64,000 bases of DNA from Rhodopseudomonas palustris. GTDB lineage: Bacteria > Pseudomonadota > Alphaproteobacteria > Rhizobiales > Xanthobacteraceae. The notes below the pieces were generated by a model. It was not told the origin of the DNA, did no database searches, and worked only from the letters and a program-made list of their open reading frames with translations. The DNA lies in assembly GCF_003591005.1 (NCBI RefSeq), contig NZ_QYYD01000025.1, positions 19,912 through 83,911 on the forward strand, given 5' to 3'. The position numbers were made by a program, and so were the translations under genes. Positions 46,789 through 56,931 of this stretch are shown here, piece after piece (position 1 is the stretch's first letter; each line of letters starts with the position of its first letter).

Positions 46789-47244
46789 ATGGCCGTTTCA
46801 CTCAACGACTCCGACGGCCTCGACGACGATTTCGACGAGACCCACGAGATCAACGTCACGCCGTTCATCGACGTCATTCTGGTGCTGCTGATCATCTTCA
46901 TGGTGGCGGCGCCGTTGTCGACGGTCGATCTGCCGGTCAGCCTGCCGACCTCGAGCGCGTCGCCGCAGAAGAAGCCCGACAAGCCGACCTATGTGAGTAT
47001 CAAGCCGGATCTGGCGGTGGCGATCGGCGAGACCCAGGTCAAGCGCGTCGATCTGGTGAAGACGCTGGATTCGATGCCGGACATGACCAAGGACCGCTTC
47101 GTATTCCTGCGCGCCGACCGCGCCGTGCCGTATGGCGAGCTGATGGACGTGCTGGAGATGCTGCGCGCCGGCGGCTACGCCAAGATCAAGCTGGTGGCGC
47201 TCGAAGCAGTGCCGGGCGCGGCACCGGGAGCTGCGCAGCAGTAG
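46789..47244 (+). CDS. exbD: TonB-system energiser ExbD
   Basis: 151 residues with one membrane helix carrying the proton-path Asp in INVTPFIDVILVLLIIF, then a periplasmic domain (KPTYVSIKPDLAVAIGE; FVFLRADRAVPYGELMDVL). It starts three bases after exbB. It works with ExbB to drive TonB. Confidence 0.93.
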   Translation: MAVSLNDSDGLDDDFDETHEINVTPFIDVILVLLIIFMVAAPLSTVDLPVSLPTSSASPQKKPDKPTYVSIKPDLAVAIGETQVKRVDLVKTLDSMPDMTKDRFVFLRADRAVPYGELMDVLEMLRAGGYAKIKLVALEAVPGAAPGAAQQ

Positions 47245-47344
47245 TCATTACGCAGCGTGTTGCGGCCTGGCGCCGCAGCGCGCACGGGGAGGCCGTGGTG
47301 GCGGCGCTTCGTGATAGTTGAGACGCGATACGATTGTTGAGCGC

Positions 47345-48139
47345 ATGACCGAGTTCGATTTCTCTCATAAGCCGTCCCGCACGCTGTGGGTCGTGGCCGG
47401 TGTCGCCGCCTTCGCGCTGCATGCGGGCGGCGTCGCGCTGGCGCTGTCGCACAGCGCCGACGACATCGACGACGACGCGCTCGGTTCGCCGGCGATCGAA
47501 GTTGGCGTCGAGATGATGTCGCCGAAGCACGAGGCCAGCGACCTGCCGCCCGGACCCGACACCGACGCCTCGGCCGCGTCGCCGGCGCTGAACGAGCAGA
47601 AGGCCGAGGTCAAGGAAAGCGACCTGCCCAAGGACACGCCGCAGGAGACCGAAGAGCCGGACCGCGTCGTCACCGAGCAGGACGCCAAGAAGCCCGACGA
47701 GGAGCAGAAGGAAAAGGCGGTGGTGCAGCAGCAGGCCTCGACCGAGTCGGTCGCCGCCGAAGCCACCGCGATGCCCAGCAACGAAGTCGCCAAGGAGGGG
47801 CCGCGCTCGGTGGCGCCGGCCCAGGGCGTCGGCCAGGCCGCGCAGCGCGTCCGCGTCACCTGGCAGAAGGAGCTGGTGGCCTATCTCGACAAGCACAAGC
47901 GCTATCCGAAAGAAGCCAACCACAAGAACGTCAAGATCGTGGTCGGCTTCGAGCTCGACCGCCTCGGCCACGTGGTGTCGACCCGCATCGTGGAGGGCTC
48001 CGGCGACGCCGCCTTCGACCAGGCCGCCCTCGACATGGTCAAACGCGCCGACCCCGTACCCGCACCACCTCCGTTGATTGCGGATGAGGGGCTCACGTTC
48101 AGCCTGCCGGTGATCTTCCGGACGAAGGGCAAGGGGTAG
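47345..48139 (+). CDS. tonB: TonB energy-transducing protein
   Basis: 264 residues with a single N-terminal anchor (LWVVAGVAAFALHAGGVALAL), a Glu/Lys/Asp/Pro-rich periplasm-spanning linker of about 110 residues (more charged than the classic Pro-Lys repeat) and the C-terminal TonB domain (RYPKEANHKNVKIVVGFELD and PVPAPPP). ATG at 47345; an in-frame TTG at 47318 is unlikely. About 100 bases after exbD. Completes the receptor-ExbBD-TonB set. Confidence 0.92.
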   Translation: MTEFDFSHKPSRTLWVVAGVAAFALHAGGVALALSHSADDIDDDALGSPAIEVGVEMMSPKHEASDLPPGPDTDASAASPALNEQKAEVKESDLPKDTPQETEEPDRVVTEQDAKKPDEEQKEKAVVQQQASTESVAAEATAMPSNEVAKEGPRSVAPAQGVGQAAQRVRVTWQKELVAYLDKHKRYPKEANHKNVKIVVGFELDRLGHVVSTRIVEGSGDAAFDQAALDMVKRADPVPAPPPLIADEGLTFSLPVIFRTKGKG

Positions 48140-48230
48140 GGCTTCGGCTAGTGTAGGGGCGGGACTGGCGCCGATCAGCGCTTTTCAGTCCGCCGTCGAC
48201 CGAGCCCAGTCCTGCCACAACTCGCAGCAT

Positions 48231-48348
48231 GTCATTCCGGGGCGCGCCAGCGCAGCTGGCGCGAACCCGGAATCTGCCGCGGGCACTGAGCGCGCGGCGC
48301 GGGATTCCGGGTTCGGCCGCAGCTGCGCTGCGACCGCCCCGGAATGAC
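48231..48348. repeat. Dispersed palindromic repeat, GTCATTCCGG family
   Basis: Begins GTCATTCCGG and ends with its complement CCGGAATGAC; the interior has GC-rich inverted segments (around GCGCGCCAGCGCAGC). The same family recurs at 50039 and 54770. It sits between tonB and a convergent SDR gene, where it could also end transcription. Confidence 0.85.
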
Positions 48349-48387
48349 GGGGTGGGGCGGGCGTGCCGCGGAGTGCGCGCGTCGTGA

Positions 48388-49134
48388 TTAGTACGTTGCG
48401 CGGCCGCCGGAGATGTCGAAGACGGCGCCGGTGGAGAACGAGCAGTCTTCGGACGCGAGCCAGGCGACCAGCGCGGCGAGTTCTTCGACCAGGACGAAGC
48501 GGCCCTTCGGGATTTTCGACAGCATGAAGTCGATATGCTGCTGCGTCATCTGGTCGAAGATCGCAGTTTTTGCGGCCGCCGGCGTCACGGCGTTGACGGT
48601 GATGTCGTAGGACGCGAGCTCCTTGCCGAGCGATTTGGTCAGCGCGATCAGGCCGGCTTTCGACGCCGAGTAGTGCGCGGCGTTGGGGTTGCCTTCCTTG
48701 CCGGCGATCGACGCGATGTTGACGATACGGCCGTATTTGTGGGCGATCATCGCCGGCACGATCGACTTGCAGCAGATGAACGGGCCGTCGAGATTGATGC
48801 GCAGCACCTTGCGCCATTCCTCGTAGTCGGTGTCCCACACGGTCTTGTTGATTCCGGCGATGCCGGCATTGTTGACCAAAATGTCGATCTTGCCGAACGC
48901 CTGCAGCGTCGCGTCGCGGGCGCGATCGACCGTCGCGGGATCGGTGACGTCGACCTGCAGCGCCAGCACGGCGTCGCCGATCTCTTTCGCGGTCTTCTCG
49001 GCCAACGCGATATCATGATCCCAGATCGCGACCCGCGCGCCGGACGCGACGAACCGTTCGGCTATGGCGCGGCCAAATCCCTGCGCCCCGCCGGTGACCA
49101 CGGCGCAGCGATGCTTGAGGTCGATGGTGTTCAT
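48388..49134 (-). CDS. SDR-family oxidoreductase
   Basis: 248 residues of the classical short-chain dehydrogenase fold. NAD(P) motif TGGAQGFGRA, NNAG at about residue 90, catalytic Ser in NIASIAG and Tyr/Lys in HYSASKAG. It lies in tandem with a second SDR and a sugar-acid dehydratase, so a role in oxidising a sugar or sugar acid is likely. Confidence 0.9.
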   Translation of the reverse strand: MNTIDLKHRCAVVTGGAQGFGRAIAERFVASGARVAIWDHDIALAEKTAKEIGDAVLALQVDVTDPATVDRARDATLQAFGKIDILVNNAGIAGINKTVWDTDYEEWRKVLRINLDGPFICCKSIVPAMIAHKYGRIVNIASIAGKEGNPNAAHYSASKAGLIALTKSLGKELASYDITVNAVTPAAAKTAIFDQMTQQHIDFMLSKIPKGRFVLVEELAALVAWLASEDCSFSTGAVFDISGGRATY

Positions 49135-49167
49135 TGTCGTTTGTTCCCTATGCGCGAACCAGCAACC

Positions 49168-49251
49168 CCGTCATTGCGAGGAGCGAAGCGACGAAGCAAT
49201 CCAGGTCAGTGCACGGCGCTCTGGATTGCTTCGCTTCGCTCGCAATGACGG
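49168..49251. repeat. Dispersed palindromic repeat, CGTCATTGCGAG family
   Basis: Outer arms CCGTCATTGCGAG and CTCGCAATGACGG, with inner arms containing GAAGCAATCCAG and CTGGATTGCTTC. Further copies lie at 56815, 58075 and (half) 61375. Located between the two SDR genes. Confidence 0.85.
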
Positions 49252-49267
49252 AGATTCAGTCTGTGAC

Positions 49268-50002
49268 TCACAACGTCCAGCCGCCGTCGATGATATGCGC
49301 CACGCCGGTGGTGAAGGCGCTTTCGTCGCTGGCGAGATACACCGCGAGCGCGGCGATTTCCTCGGCGGTGCCGAGCCGGCCCATCGGCTGGCGCGAGACG
49401 AACATCTCGCGGCCTTGCGGGCCGGCGGCGGCAGCGCGGCCGAGCATTGACGGCGTCTCGATGGTGCCGGGGCAGATCGCATTGCAGCGGATGCCGCGGG
49501 TGATGAAGTCGGCCGCAACGGCGCGGGTCAGCGCGGCCACGGCGGCCTTGGTGGCGCCGTAGACGTAGCGGTTCGGCGCGGCCTTGTAGACGCCGGCGGC
49601 CGAGGAGATGTTGATGATCGAACCGCGCCCGGCCTCCAGCATCGCGGGCAGGAAGGTGCGGATCGTGCGGTGCATCGACTTGACGTTGAGGTCGAAGGAG
49701 AAGTCCCAGTCGCTGTCGGAGCATTCCAGCACGGTGCCGTGATGCACGAAGCCGGCGGCGTTGAGCAGGATGTCGACGGTGCCGACGTCACGGCCGATCG
49801 CCTCGACCGCTTCGGTGTCGCGGACGTCGAGCCTCGCGGTGCGGGCGATGCCGTGATCGGCGAGGGACGCCAGCCCGGCTTCGTCGATATCGGTGGCAAA
49901 CACTTCGGCGCCTTCCCGCGCGAACGCGATCGCACTGGCGCGGCCAATGCCGGCCGCCGCCGCGGTGACGAATGCGCGTTTGCCTGTGAGCCGGTCGGAC
50001 AT
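49268..50002 (-). CDS. SDR-family oxidoreductase (2-keto-3-deoxy sugar acid / BDH2-like)
   Basis: 244 residues. Cofactor segment VTAAAAGIGRA followed by an acidic residue in FATDIDE, which favours NAD; catalytic Ser in NISSAAG and Tyr/Lys in RYVYGATKAA; GTIETPSMLGR and the C-terminal FTTGVAHIIDGGWTL resemble the group that includes 2-keto-3-deoxy-L-fuconate 4-dehydrogenase. With the neighbouring dehydratase this is consistent with a sugar-acid pathway, by inference. Confidence 0.9.
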   Translation of the reverse strand: MSDRLTGKRAFVTAAAAGIGRASAIAFAREGAEVFATDIDEAGLASLADHGIARTARLDVRDTEAVEAIGRDVGTVDILLNAAGFVHHGTVLECSDSDWDFSFDLNVKSMHRTIRTFLPAMLEAGRGSIINISSAAGVYKAAPNRYVYGATKAAVAALTRAVAADFITRGIRCNAICPGTIETPSMLGRAAAAGPQGREMFVSRQPMGRLGTAEEIAALAVYLASDESAFTTGVAHIIDGGWTL

Positions 50003-50038
50003 TGATTTATCCCTTGATCATTCACTGAACTTTGAGTT

Positions 50039-50139
50039 CGTCATTCCGGGATGCGCCCGCAGGGCGCAGGCCCGGAATCCATAACCCATATCAGTGAGTA
50101 TGGATTCCGGGCTCGCGCTACGCGCGCCCCGGAATGACG
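50039..50139. repeat. Dispersed palindromic repeat, GTCATTCCGG family
   Basis: Arms CGTCATTCCGGG and CGGAATGACG, inner arms GGAATCCATA and TATGGATTCC. Between the dehydratase and SDR genes, both on the minus strand. Confidence 0.85.
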
Positions 50140-50187
50140 AGGCGTTTGTGAAAGTGCGCCGCTGCAAAAGTAAGTGAGCGATGCGCC

Positions 50188-51996
50188 TTAGTGATTATGC
50201 CGCGCCACGCCCACCGTCCCCGCGATGTCGCGATAGCGCGTGGCGAATTCCATGCAGGCGCCGGTGGCCTGCTGGCCGACCGTCGAACGATACAGCTCCT
50301 GCCATGGCGTCTGGTGTTTCGGATAGGCGAAGCCGCCGGCCGCTTCGAGATCGGCGCGGCGCTGCTGTAGCTCCGCGTCCGAAATCAGAATGTCGGCGCT
50401 GCCTTTGTTGAGGTCGATGCGGACGCGGTCGCCGGTCTTCAGCAGCGCCAGCCCGCCATTAGCGGCAGCTTCCGGCGTGGCGTTGAGGATCGACGGCGAG
50501 CCCGAGGTGCCGGACTGGCGGCCGTCGCCGATGCACGGCAGCGAGTGGATGCCGCGTTTGATCAATGCTGCCGGCGGCTGCATGTTCACCACCTCGGCGC
50601 CGCCCGGATAGCCGATCGGTCCGGTGCCGCGTACGAACAGGATGCAGTGCTCGTCGATCTCCAGCGATGGATCGTCGATGCGGTGGTGATAGTCTTCCGG
50701 TCCTTCGAACACGATGGCACGGCCTTCGAACGCGTTGAGGTCGCCTGGCGTCGACAGATAGCGCTCCCGGAATTCGAGGCTGATGACGCTGGTCTTCATG
50801 ATCGCGGAGTCGAACAGATTGCCGCGCAGCACCAGGAAGCCGGCGTCCTGCACCAGCGGGCCGTCATAGGTTTTGATCACGTCGCCGTCCGGCGCCGGCG
50901 CCGCACGGCAATTTTCGCCGATGCTGCGACCGTTGACGGTGATCGCGTCCTCGTGAATCTTGCCTTGGGTCATCAGCTCGCGCACCACGGTCGGCACGCC
51001 GCCGGCGCGGTGATACTCTTCGCCGAGATACACACCTGCCGGCTGCAGATTGACCAGCAGCGGGATCGTGTGGCCGACGCTCTGCCAATCGTCGATGCTG
51101 AGCTCGACGCCGACATGGCGGGCCAGCGCGTTGAGATGGATCGGCGCATTGGTCGAGCCGCCGATCGCCGAGTTCACCACGATGGCGTTTTCGAATGCCT
51201 GTCGCGTCAGGATGTCGGACGGCTTGAGATCTTCCCACACCATCTCGACCGCGCGCAGCCCCGTTTGATACGCAATCTGCCCGCGCTCACGATACGGCGC
51301 CGGGATCGCCGCGCAGCCGGGCAGCGACATGCCGAGCGCTTCGGCCAGCGAGTTCATCGTCGAGGCGGTGCCCATGGTGTTGCAATGGCCGACCGAGGGC
51401 GCGGAGGAGGCTACGATCTCCATGAATTCTTCGTAGTCGATCTCGCCGGCGGCGAGCCGCTCACGCGATTTCCACACCACCGTGCCCGAGCCGGTGCGCT
51501 CGCCATTGTGCCAGCCGTTCAGCATCGGCCCGCCCGACAGCACGATTGCCGGAATGTTGACGGTCGCGGCGGCCATCAGGCAGGCCGGCGTGGTCTTGTC
51601 GCAGCCGGTGGTGAGCACCACGCCATCGAGCGGGTAGCTGAACAGCACCTCGACAAGGCCGAGATAAGCAAGGTTGCGATCCAGCGCGGCGGTCGGGCGC
51701 TTGCCGGTTTCCTGGATCGGATGCACCGGAAATTCCATCGCGATGCCGCCGGCGGCGCGGATGCCTTCACGCACGCGCTGCGCCAATTCGAGATGATGCC
51801 GATTGCACGGTGACAAATCGTTGCCGGTCTGCGCAATGCCGATGATCGGCTTGCCGGATTGCAGCTCACCGCGGGTCAGGCCGTAGTTCAGATAGCGCTC
51901 GAGATAGAGCGCGGTCATCGCCGGATTATGAGGATCGTTGAACCATTCGCTGGAGCGGAGCTTACGCCGGCCAATACCGGATTCGACCTTATTCAT
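50188..51996 (-). CDS. IlvD/Edd-family sugar-acid dehydratase
   Basis: 602 residues. This family dehydrates sugar acids to 2-keto-3-deoxy acids using an FeS cluster. Cluster Cys candidates are in [14 protein letters not shown] and [20 protein letters not shown], and the family's [16 protein letters not shown] replaces the branched-chain GRFSGGT signature, as in arabinonate/xylonate-type enzymes. The start is the ATG at 51996 with GGGAG; the open frame continues to 52269 without evidence. Divergent from the sugar ABC importer, and head gene of the two-SDR string, so likely the pathway dehydratase. The exact sugar acid is unknown. Confidence 0.9.
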   Translation of the reverse strand: MNKVESGIGRRKLRSSEWFNDPHNPAMTALYLERYLNYGLTRGELQSGKPIIGIAQTGNDLSPCNRHHLELAQRVREGIRAAGGIAMEFPVHPIQETGKRPTAALDRNLAYLGLVEVLFSYPLDGVVLTTGCDKTTPACLMAAATVNIPAIVLSGGPMLNGWHNGERTGSGTVVWKSRERLAAGEIDYEEFMEIVASSAPSVGHCNTMGTASTMNSLAEALGMSLPGCAAIPAPYRERGQIAYQTGLRAVEMVWEDLKPSDILTRQAFENAIVVNSAIGGSTNAPIHLNALARHVGVELSIDDWQSVGHTIPLLVNLQPAGVYLGEEYHRAGGVPTVVRELMTQGKIHEDAITVNGRSIGENCRAAPAPDGDVIKTYDGPLVQDAGFLVLRGNLFDSAIMKTSVISLEFRERYLSTPGDLNAFEGRAIVFEGPEDYHHRIDDPSLEIDEHCILFVRGTGPIGYPGGAEVVNMQPPAALIKRGIHSLPCIGDGRQSGTSGSPSILNATPEAAANGGLALLKTGDRVRIDLNKGSADILISDAELQQRRADLEAAGGFAYPKHQTPWQELYRSTVGQQATGACMEFATRYRDIAGTVGVARHNH

Positions 51997-52072
51997 TGTT
52001 TCTCCCGCACTGCACACGCCGTTGAGCAGGCGTCTTGAGCGTCCGTTTGAGTCATCGGCGGGGGCGCATGGT

Positions 52073-52147
52073 GACATGTCGCTGCCAGCTACGCAATTGT
52101 CAGTGATGCTGAGAGCCGCGGTAAATTTCACGACGCGACAGATGTCG
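52073..52147. promoter_or_regulatory. Two GACA/TGTC inverted repeats in the divergent promoter region
   Basis: GACATGTC at 52073-52080 and CGACAGATGTCG at 52136-52147 share GACA/TGTC arms and lie between the divergent dehydratase and ABC-importer genes. Could be operators of an unlinked regulator; speculative. Confidence 0.25.
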
Positions 52148-52232
52148 AAAGGTCTGCTATGAGTAGCACCAACAAGGATCGGTGCCGGCGGCAACGACCG
52201 CACCATGAAGGCCGATCCCCGGGAGGTGCTGT

Positions 52233-53297
52233 ATGGCGTCGGTGCAGATTCACGACGTGCGTAAATCATTTGGCGGCTTCGAAGTCCTGCACGGCGTGAC
52301 GGTTCCGATCGAGGATGGCGCCTTCGTCGTGTTGGTCGGCCCCTCCGGCTGTGGCAAGTCCACGCTGCTGCGCATGCTGGCGGGCCTGGAGAAGATCACC
52401 TCCGGAACGATCTCGATCGGCGACCGCGTCGTCAATGACGTGCAGCCGAAAGAGCGGGACATCGCCATGGTGTTCCAGAACTACGCGCTGTATCCGCACA
52501 TGACGGTGGCCCAGAACATGGGCTTCTCGCTGAAGCTGCGCGGCGCCGATCAGAAGGAGATCGACGACAAGGTCAATCGCGCCGCCGACATTCTCGATCT
52601 GCGAAAGCTGCTCGAGCGATTTCCGCGGCAACTGTCCGGCGGGCAGCGCCAGCGCGTCGCCATGGGGCGCGCCATCGTGCGCGATCCGCAGGTGTTTCTG
52701 TTCGACGAGCCGCTGTCCAATCTCGACGCCAAGCTGCGCGTGGCGATGCGCACCGAGATCAAGGAACTGCATCAGCGGCTGAAGACCACCACGGTCTACG
52801 TCACCCACGACCAGATCGAAGCCATGACGATGGCCGACAAAATCGTGGTGATGCAGGACGGCATCGTCGAGCAGATGGGCGCGCCGCTCGACCTTTACGA
52901 CAATCCGGCCAACAAATTCGTTGCCGGCTTCATCGGCTCGCCGGCGATGAATTTTCTCGACGGCACCCTGAAGGTCAATGGCGGCCAGCCCTGGGTCGAA
53001 ACCGCCAGCGGCGCGCGGCTGCCGATCAGCACGGCGCCGGCGAATAGTAACGGGAAGCCGGTGAGCTACGGAATTCGCCCCGAGCATCTCGATTTCGCAG
53101 ACAGCGGCATCGAGGCTGAAGTGGTCGTGGTCGAGCCGACGGGCTCCGAAACCCAGATCGTCGCGCGCGTTGGCGCGCAGGAGCTGATTGCGGTGTTTCG
53201 CGAGCGCCACCAGGTGCGGCCCGGCGACAAGATCCATCTGCAGCCGCGGCCACAAATGGCGCATCTGTTCGACAAGGAGACCGGCCAGCGGCTGTGA
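52233..53297 (+). CDS. Carbohydrate ABC transporter ATPase (UgpC/MsmK-like)
   Basis: 354 residues. Walker [11 protein letters not shown]-loop [10 protein letters not shown], signature [16 protein letters not shown], Walker [12 protein letters not shown] and switch His in VTHDQIEAM, followed by the C-terminal TOBE-type regulatory domain. Length and TOBE domain distinguish it from the NitT-type ATPases of the first cluster. Starts the importer operon, preceded by GGGAGG. Confidence 0.93.
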   Translation: MASVQIHDVRKSFGGFEVLHGVTVPIEDGAFVVLVGPSGCGKSTLLRMLAGLEKITSGTISIGDRVVNDVQPKERDIAMVFQNYALYPHMTVAQNMGFSLKLRGADQKEIDDKVNRAADILDLRKLLERFPRQLSGGQRQRVAMGRAIVRDPQVFLFDEPLSNLDAKLRVAMRTEIKELHQRLKTTTVYVTHDQIEAMTMADKIVVMQDGIVEQMGAPLDLYDNPANKFVAGFIGSPAMNFLDGTLKVNGGQPWVETASGARLPISTAPANSNGKPVSYGIRPEHLDFADSGIEAEVVVVEPTGSETQIVARVGAQELIAVFRERHQVRPGDKIHLQPRPQMAHLFDKETGQRL

Positions 53298-53375
53298 TCC
53301 GCGTGCAACGCCGCGCCGTCGATTATCTACAAAACCAATAAGACCAAACAAGCAGACAAAGGGAGTTAACGAACG

Positions 53376-54701
53376 ATGACTGATTTCGGATTCGATCGAC
53401 GCTCGTTGCTGAAGGGTGGCGCGACGCTGCTGGCCGCGGCGGCCACGATGTCTGCCGATCAATTGCTGGGTTATGCCAAGGCGTGGGCGCAGGCGTCGCC
53501 GGGGAAGCCGGAGCCGGGCGCCAAGATCAATCTGCTGCGCTGGAAGCGCTTCGTCGAAGCCGAAGACGTCGCCTTCATGAAAATCGTCGACGCCTTCCAG
53601 AAGGCCAACAACGTCACCATCAACGTCTCCAACGAGTCCTACGACGACATTCAGCCCAAGGCCTCGGTCGCCGCCAACACCGGGCAGGGGCTCGACATGG
53701 TGTGGGGGCTGTATTCGCTGCCGTTCCTGTTTCCGAGCAAGTGCACCGATGTCACCGACGTCGCGGACTATCTCGCCAACAAGTGCGGCGGCTGGGCGGA
53801 TTCGGGCAAGACCTACGGCATGTACAACGGCAAGTGGATCGGCATTCCGGTCGCCGCCACCGGCGCGCTGATCAACTATCGCATCGCCGCCGCCGAAAAG
53901 GCCGGCCACAAGGAGTTTCCGAAAGACCTCGGCGGCTTCGCAGATCTGGTCAAGGGCCTCCACAAGAACGGCACGCCGGCCGGCATGGCGCTGGGCCACG
54001 CCTCGGGCGACGCCAACACCTGGCTGTATTGGGCTCTGTGGTCGCACGGCGGCAATCTGATCGACAAGGACAACAAGGTCGTCATCAACTCGCCTGAGAC
54101 CGCCAAGTCGCTCGAATACGTCAAGGGCCTGTACGACAACTTCATCCCCGGCACCGCGTCGTGGAACGATGCGTCGAACAACAAGGCATTCCTCGCCGGC
54201 CAGCTCTATCTCACCGTCAACGGAATCTCGGTGTATGTCACGGCGAAGAAGGAGAACAAGCAGATCGCCGAGGACATGAACCACGCGCATCTGCCGGTCG
54301 GCACCGACGGCAAGAGCCGCGAACTGCATCTCGGCTTCCCGATCCTGATCTTCAACTTCACCAAGTTCCCGCAGACCTGCAAGGCGTTCACCGCCTTCAT
54401 GATGGAGCCGGAGCAGTTCAACCCGTGGGTCGAGGCGGCGCAGGGCTATCTGTCGCCGTTCCTGAAGGACTACGAGAAGAACCCGATGTGGACCGCGGAC
54501 CCGAAGAACACGCCGTATCGCGACGTCGCCGCCACCGCGATGTCGCCGGCTGGCCTGGGCCAGATGGGCGAGAACGCCGCCGCCGCGATCGCCGATTTCG
54601 TCGTCGTCGACATGTTCGCCAACTACTGCACCGGCCGCGAAGACGTAAAGACCGCCATGAGCAGCGCCGAACGCGCGGCGAAGCGGATCTTCAGGTCGTG
54701 A
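53376..54701 (+). CDS. Carbohydrate ABC transporter substrate-binding protein (family 1)
   Basis: 441 residues. Twin-arginine signal DRRSLLKGGATLLAAAATM ending near AWAQ, then the family 1 solute-binding fold (INLLRWKRF; VNGISVYVTAK; FPILIFNFTKFPQTCKAF). The periplasmic capture protein of the sugar importer whose permeases follow. Confidence 0.9.
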   Translation: MTDFGFDRRSLLKGGATLLAAAATMSADQLLGYAKAWAQASPGKPEPGAKINLLRWKRFVEAEDVAFMKIVDAFQKANNVTINVSNESYDDIQPKASVAANTGQGLDMVWGLYSLPFLFPSKCTDVTDVADYLANKCGGWADSGKTYGMYNGKWIGIPVAATGALINYRIAAAEKAGHKEFPKDLGGFADLVKGLHKNGTPAGMALGHASGDANTWLYWALWSHGGNLIDKDNKVVINSPETAKSLEYVKGLYDNFIPGTASWNDASNNKAFLAGQLYLTVNGISVYVTAKKENKQIAEDMNHAHLPVGTDGKSRELHLGFPILIFNFTKFPQTCKAFTAFMMEPEQFNPWVEAAQGYLSPFLKDYEKNPMWTADPKNTPYRDVAATAMSPAGLGQMGENAAAAIADFVVVDMFANYCTGREDVKTAMSSAERAAKRIFRS

Positions 54702-54769
54702 GGCTTTGAGACGGGAGGCCGACATCCATGTCGGCCTCCCGTCTAGACCGAGGTAACTGCCTCTCTTTT

Positions 54770-54866
54770 GTCATTCCGGGGCGCGCGTAGCGCGAGCCCG
54801 GAATCCATAACCACCGCCGGGAGTATGGATTCCGGGCCCGCGCCAAGAGGCGCGTCCCGGAATGAC
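54770..54866. repeat. Dispersed palindromic repeat, GTCATTCCGG family
   Basis: Arms GTCATTCCGGG and CCCGGAATGAC, inner arms GGAATCCATA and TATGGATTCC. With the flanking CTCTTTT and GAAAGAG the palindrome extends farther. It lies within the importer operon, between SBP and first permease. Confidence 0.85.
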
Positions 54867-54916
54867 GAAAGAGGGGCCCGTTACATCTGACGGCTGCGAT
54901 CGGCGATGGAGTTGGA

Positions 54917-55870
54917 ATGAGCACATTCGACACATCGGCGGCGCTGCGACCGAGCTCCGGCCCCTCCGCCTGGCAGCGGCTCAGGACCAATCGCAACTTC
55001 GTCGCGCTGTGGTTCATGCTGCCGGCGGCGGCGTTTCTGATCCTGTTTCTGGCCTATCCGCTGTTCCTCGGCGTCTGGATGAGCTTCACCGACGCGCGGA
55101 TCGGGCGCGACGGCGTGTTCGTCGGCGTCGAGAACTATCAGTGGCTGTGGGACGACAGCATCTTCTGGCTGTCGGTGTTCAACACCATCCTGTACACGGC
55201 TGTCGCCAGCGCCATTAAATTCGCCGTGGGGCTGTATCTAGCGCTGCTGCTCAACCGCCACATGCCGTTCAAGGCGATCATCCGCGCCGCGGTGCTGGTG
55301 CCGTTCATCGTGCCCACCGTGCTGTCGGCGATCGCGTTCTGGTGGATCTACGATTCGCAGTTCTCGATCATTTCGTGGTCCCTGATCAAGCTTGGGCTGA
55401 TCGACCACAACATCAACTTCCTCGGCGACACCACCATGGCGCGCGCTTCGGTGATCTTCGCCAACATCTGGCGCGGCGTGCCGTTCGTGGCGATCACGCT
55501 GCTCGCGGGCTTGCAGACGGTGTCGCCATCGCTTTACGAGGCTGCGACACTGGACGGCGCCACCAGCTGGCAGCGCTTCCGCTACATCACCTATCCGCTG
55601 CTGACGCCGATCATCGCCGTGGTGATGACGTTCTCGGTGCTGTTCACCTTCACCGACTTCCAGCTGATCTGGGCGCTGACCCGCGGCGGGCCGGTCAACG
55701 CCACGCATCTGATGGCGACGCTGAGTTATCAGCGCGGCATTCTGTCGGGCCGGCTCGGCGAGGGCGCGGCGATCGCCACCGCGATGATCCCGTTCCTGCT
55801 GGCGGCGATCGCGATCTCCTGGTTCGGCATGCAGCGCCGCAAATGGCAGCAAGGATCGGACAATGATTGA
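54917..55870 (+). CDS. Carbohydrate ABC transporter permease 1 (UgpA/MalF-like)
   Basis: 317 residues with six membrane helices; first helix FMLPAAAFLILFLAYPLF, ATPase-docking EAA loop YEAATLDGATSWQRFRYITY. A cytoplasmic N-terminus of about 30 residues precedes it. Pairs with the permease starting 9 bases after its stop. Confidence 0.92.
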   Translation: MSTFDTSAALRPSSGPSAWQRLRTNRNFVALWFMLPAAAFLILFLAYPLFLGVWMSFTDARIGRDGVFVGVENYQWLWDDSIFWLSVFNTILYTAVASAIKFAVGLYLALLLNRHMPFKAIIRAAVLVPFIVPTVLSAIAFWWIYDSQFSIISWSLIKLGLIDHNINFLGDTTMARASVIFANIWRGVPFVAITLLAGLQTVSPSLYEAATLDGATSWQRFRYITYPLLTPIIAVVMTFSVLFTFTDFQLIWALTRGGPVNATHLMATLSYQRGILSGRLGEGAAIATAMIPFLLAAIAISWFGMQRRKWQQGSDND

Positions 55871-55878
55871 GGCCTGCC

Positions 55879-56802
55879 ATGACTGAGACCACCGCGTCCG
55901 ATCCGCGCCTCGCCGTCAAGGCGGCGACCGTCGCCAAGGACGACGACAGCGAGGGCATGAGTTATCTGGAGTCGCTGCCGCGGCGGCTGGTAACGCTGTA
56001 TCTGCCGCTGGCGATCATCATCGTGATCCTGCTGTTCCCGTTCTACTGGATGGCGCTGACGTCGATCAAACCCGACGAGCAGCTGATCGACATGGAGACC
56101 TACAACCCGTTCTGGGTGGTCAAGCCGACGCTGAAGCACATCTCGAAGCTGTTGTTCGAGACGCAATATCCGCGCTGGCTGTGGAACACGATGTATGTCG
56201 CCGCGGCCTCGACCGTGCTGTCGATCTTCGCCAGCGTGCTCGCCGCCTATGCGATCGTGCGGCTGCGCTTCCGCGGCGCCGACAGCGTCGGCGGCGCGAT
56301 CTTCCTCGCTTATCTCGTGCCGCCGTCGATCCTGTTCATCCCGCTGGCCTCGGTGATCCAGGCTTACGGCCTGTTCGACTCGCCGCTGTCGCTGATCCTG
56401 GTGTATCCGACGCTGCTGATTCCGTTCTCGACCTGGCTGCTGATGGGTTACTTCAAGACCATTCCCTTCGAGCTCGAGGAATGCGCGCTGATCGACGGCG
56501 CGTCGCGCTGGCAGATCCTGACCAAGATCATCGTGCCGCTGGCGGTGCCGGGGCTGATCTCGGCGTTCATCTTCTCGTTCACGCTGTGCTGGAACGAGTT
56601 CATCTACGCGCTGACCTTCCTGCAGTCGACGCCGAACAAGACCGTGCCGGTGGCGATCGTCAACGAATTCGTCGACGGCGACATCTACAAATGGGGCTCG
56701 CTGATGGCCGGCGCCCTGGTCGGCTCGCTGCCGCTGGTCATCCTCTACGCCTTCTTCGTCGAGCACTACGTGTCGGCGATGACCGGGGCGGTGAAGGAAT
56801 AA
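55879..56802 (+). CDS. Carbohydrate ABC transporter permease 2 (UgpE/MalG-like)
   Basis: 307 residues; six membrane helices and the docking loop EECALIDGASRWQILTKIIV. The start is the ATG at 55879 with GAGG nine bases upstream; a TTG at 55867 is less likely. Completes the CUT1-type importer. Confidence 0.92.
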   Translation: MTETTASDPRLAVKAATVAKDDDSEGMSYLESLPRRLVTLYLPLAIIIVILLFPFYWMALTSIKPDEQLIDMETYNPFWVVKPTLKHISKLLFETQYPRWLWNTMYVAAASTVLSIFASVLAAYAIVRLRFRGADSVGGAIFLAYLVPPSILFIPLASVIQAYGLFDSPLSLILVYPTLLIPFSTWLLMGYFKTIPFELEECALIDGASRWQILTKIIVPLAVPGLISAFIFSFTLCWNEFIYALTFLQSTPNKTVPVAIVNEFVDGDIYKWGSLMAGALVGSLPLVILYAFFVEHYVSAMTGAVKE

Positions 56803-56814
56803 CCATGCCTGCGC

Positions 56815-56894
56815 CGTCATTGCGAGCGCAGCGAAGCAATCCAGCTCCACGCACGAGGCTGGATTGCTTCGTCGCTTCGCTCCTCGCAATAACG
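56815..56894. repeat. Dispersed palindromic repeat, CGTCATTGCGAG family
   Basis: Arms CCGTCATTGCGAG and CTCGCAATAACG (one base off), inner arms GAAGCAATCCAG and CTGGATTGCTTC. Confidence 0.82.
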
Positions 56895-56931
56895 ACATGC
56901 GGAGATTGCTGAGGCATTGCTACACGTACGA

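Noticed and set aside
52266..54725. Long minus-strand open frame (819 codons) opposite the sugar importer
   Set aside because: Antisense to a clear ATPase and SBP, without motifs or ribosome binding site.
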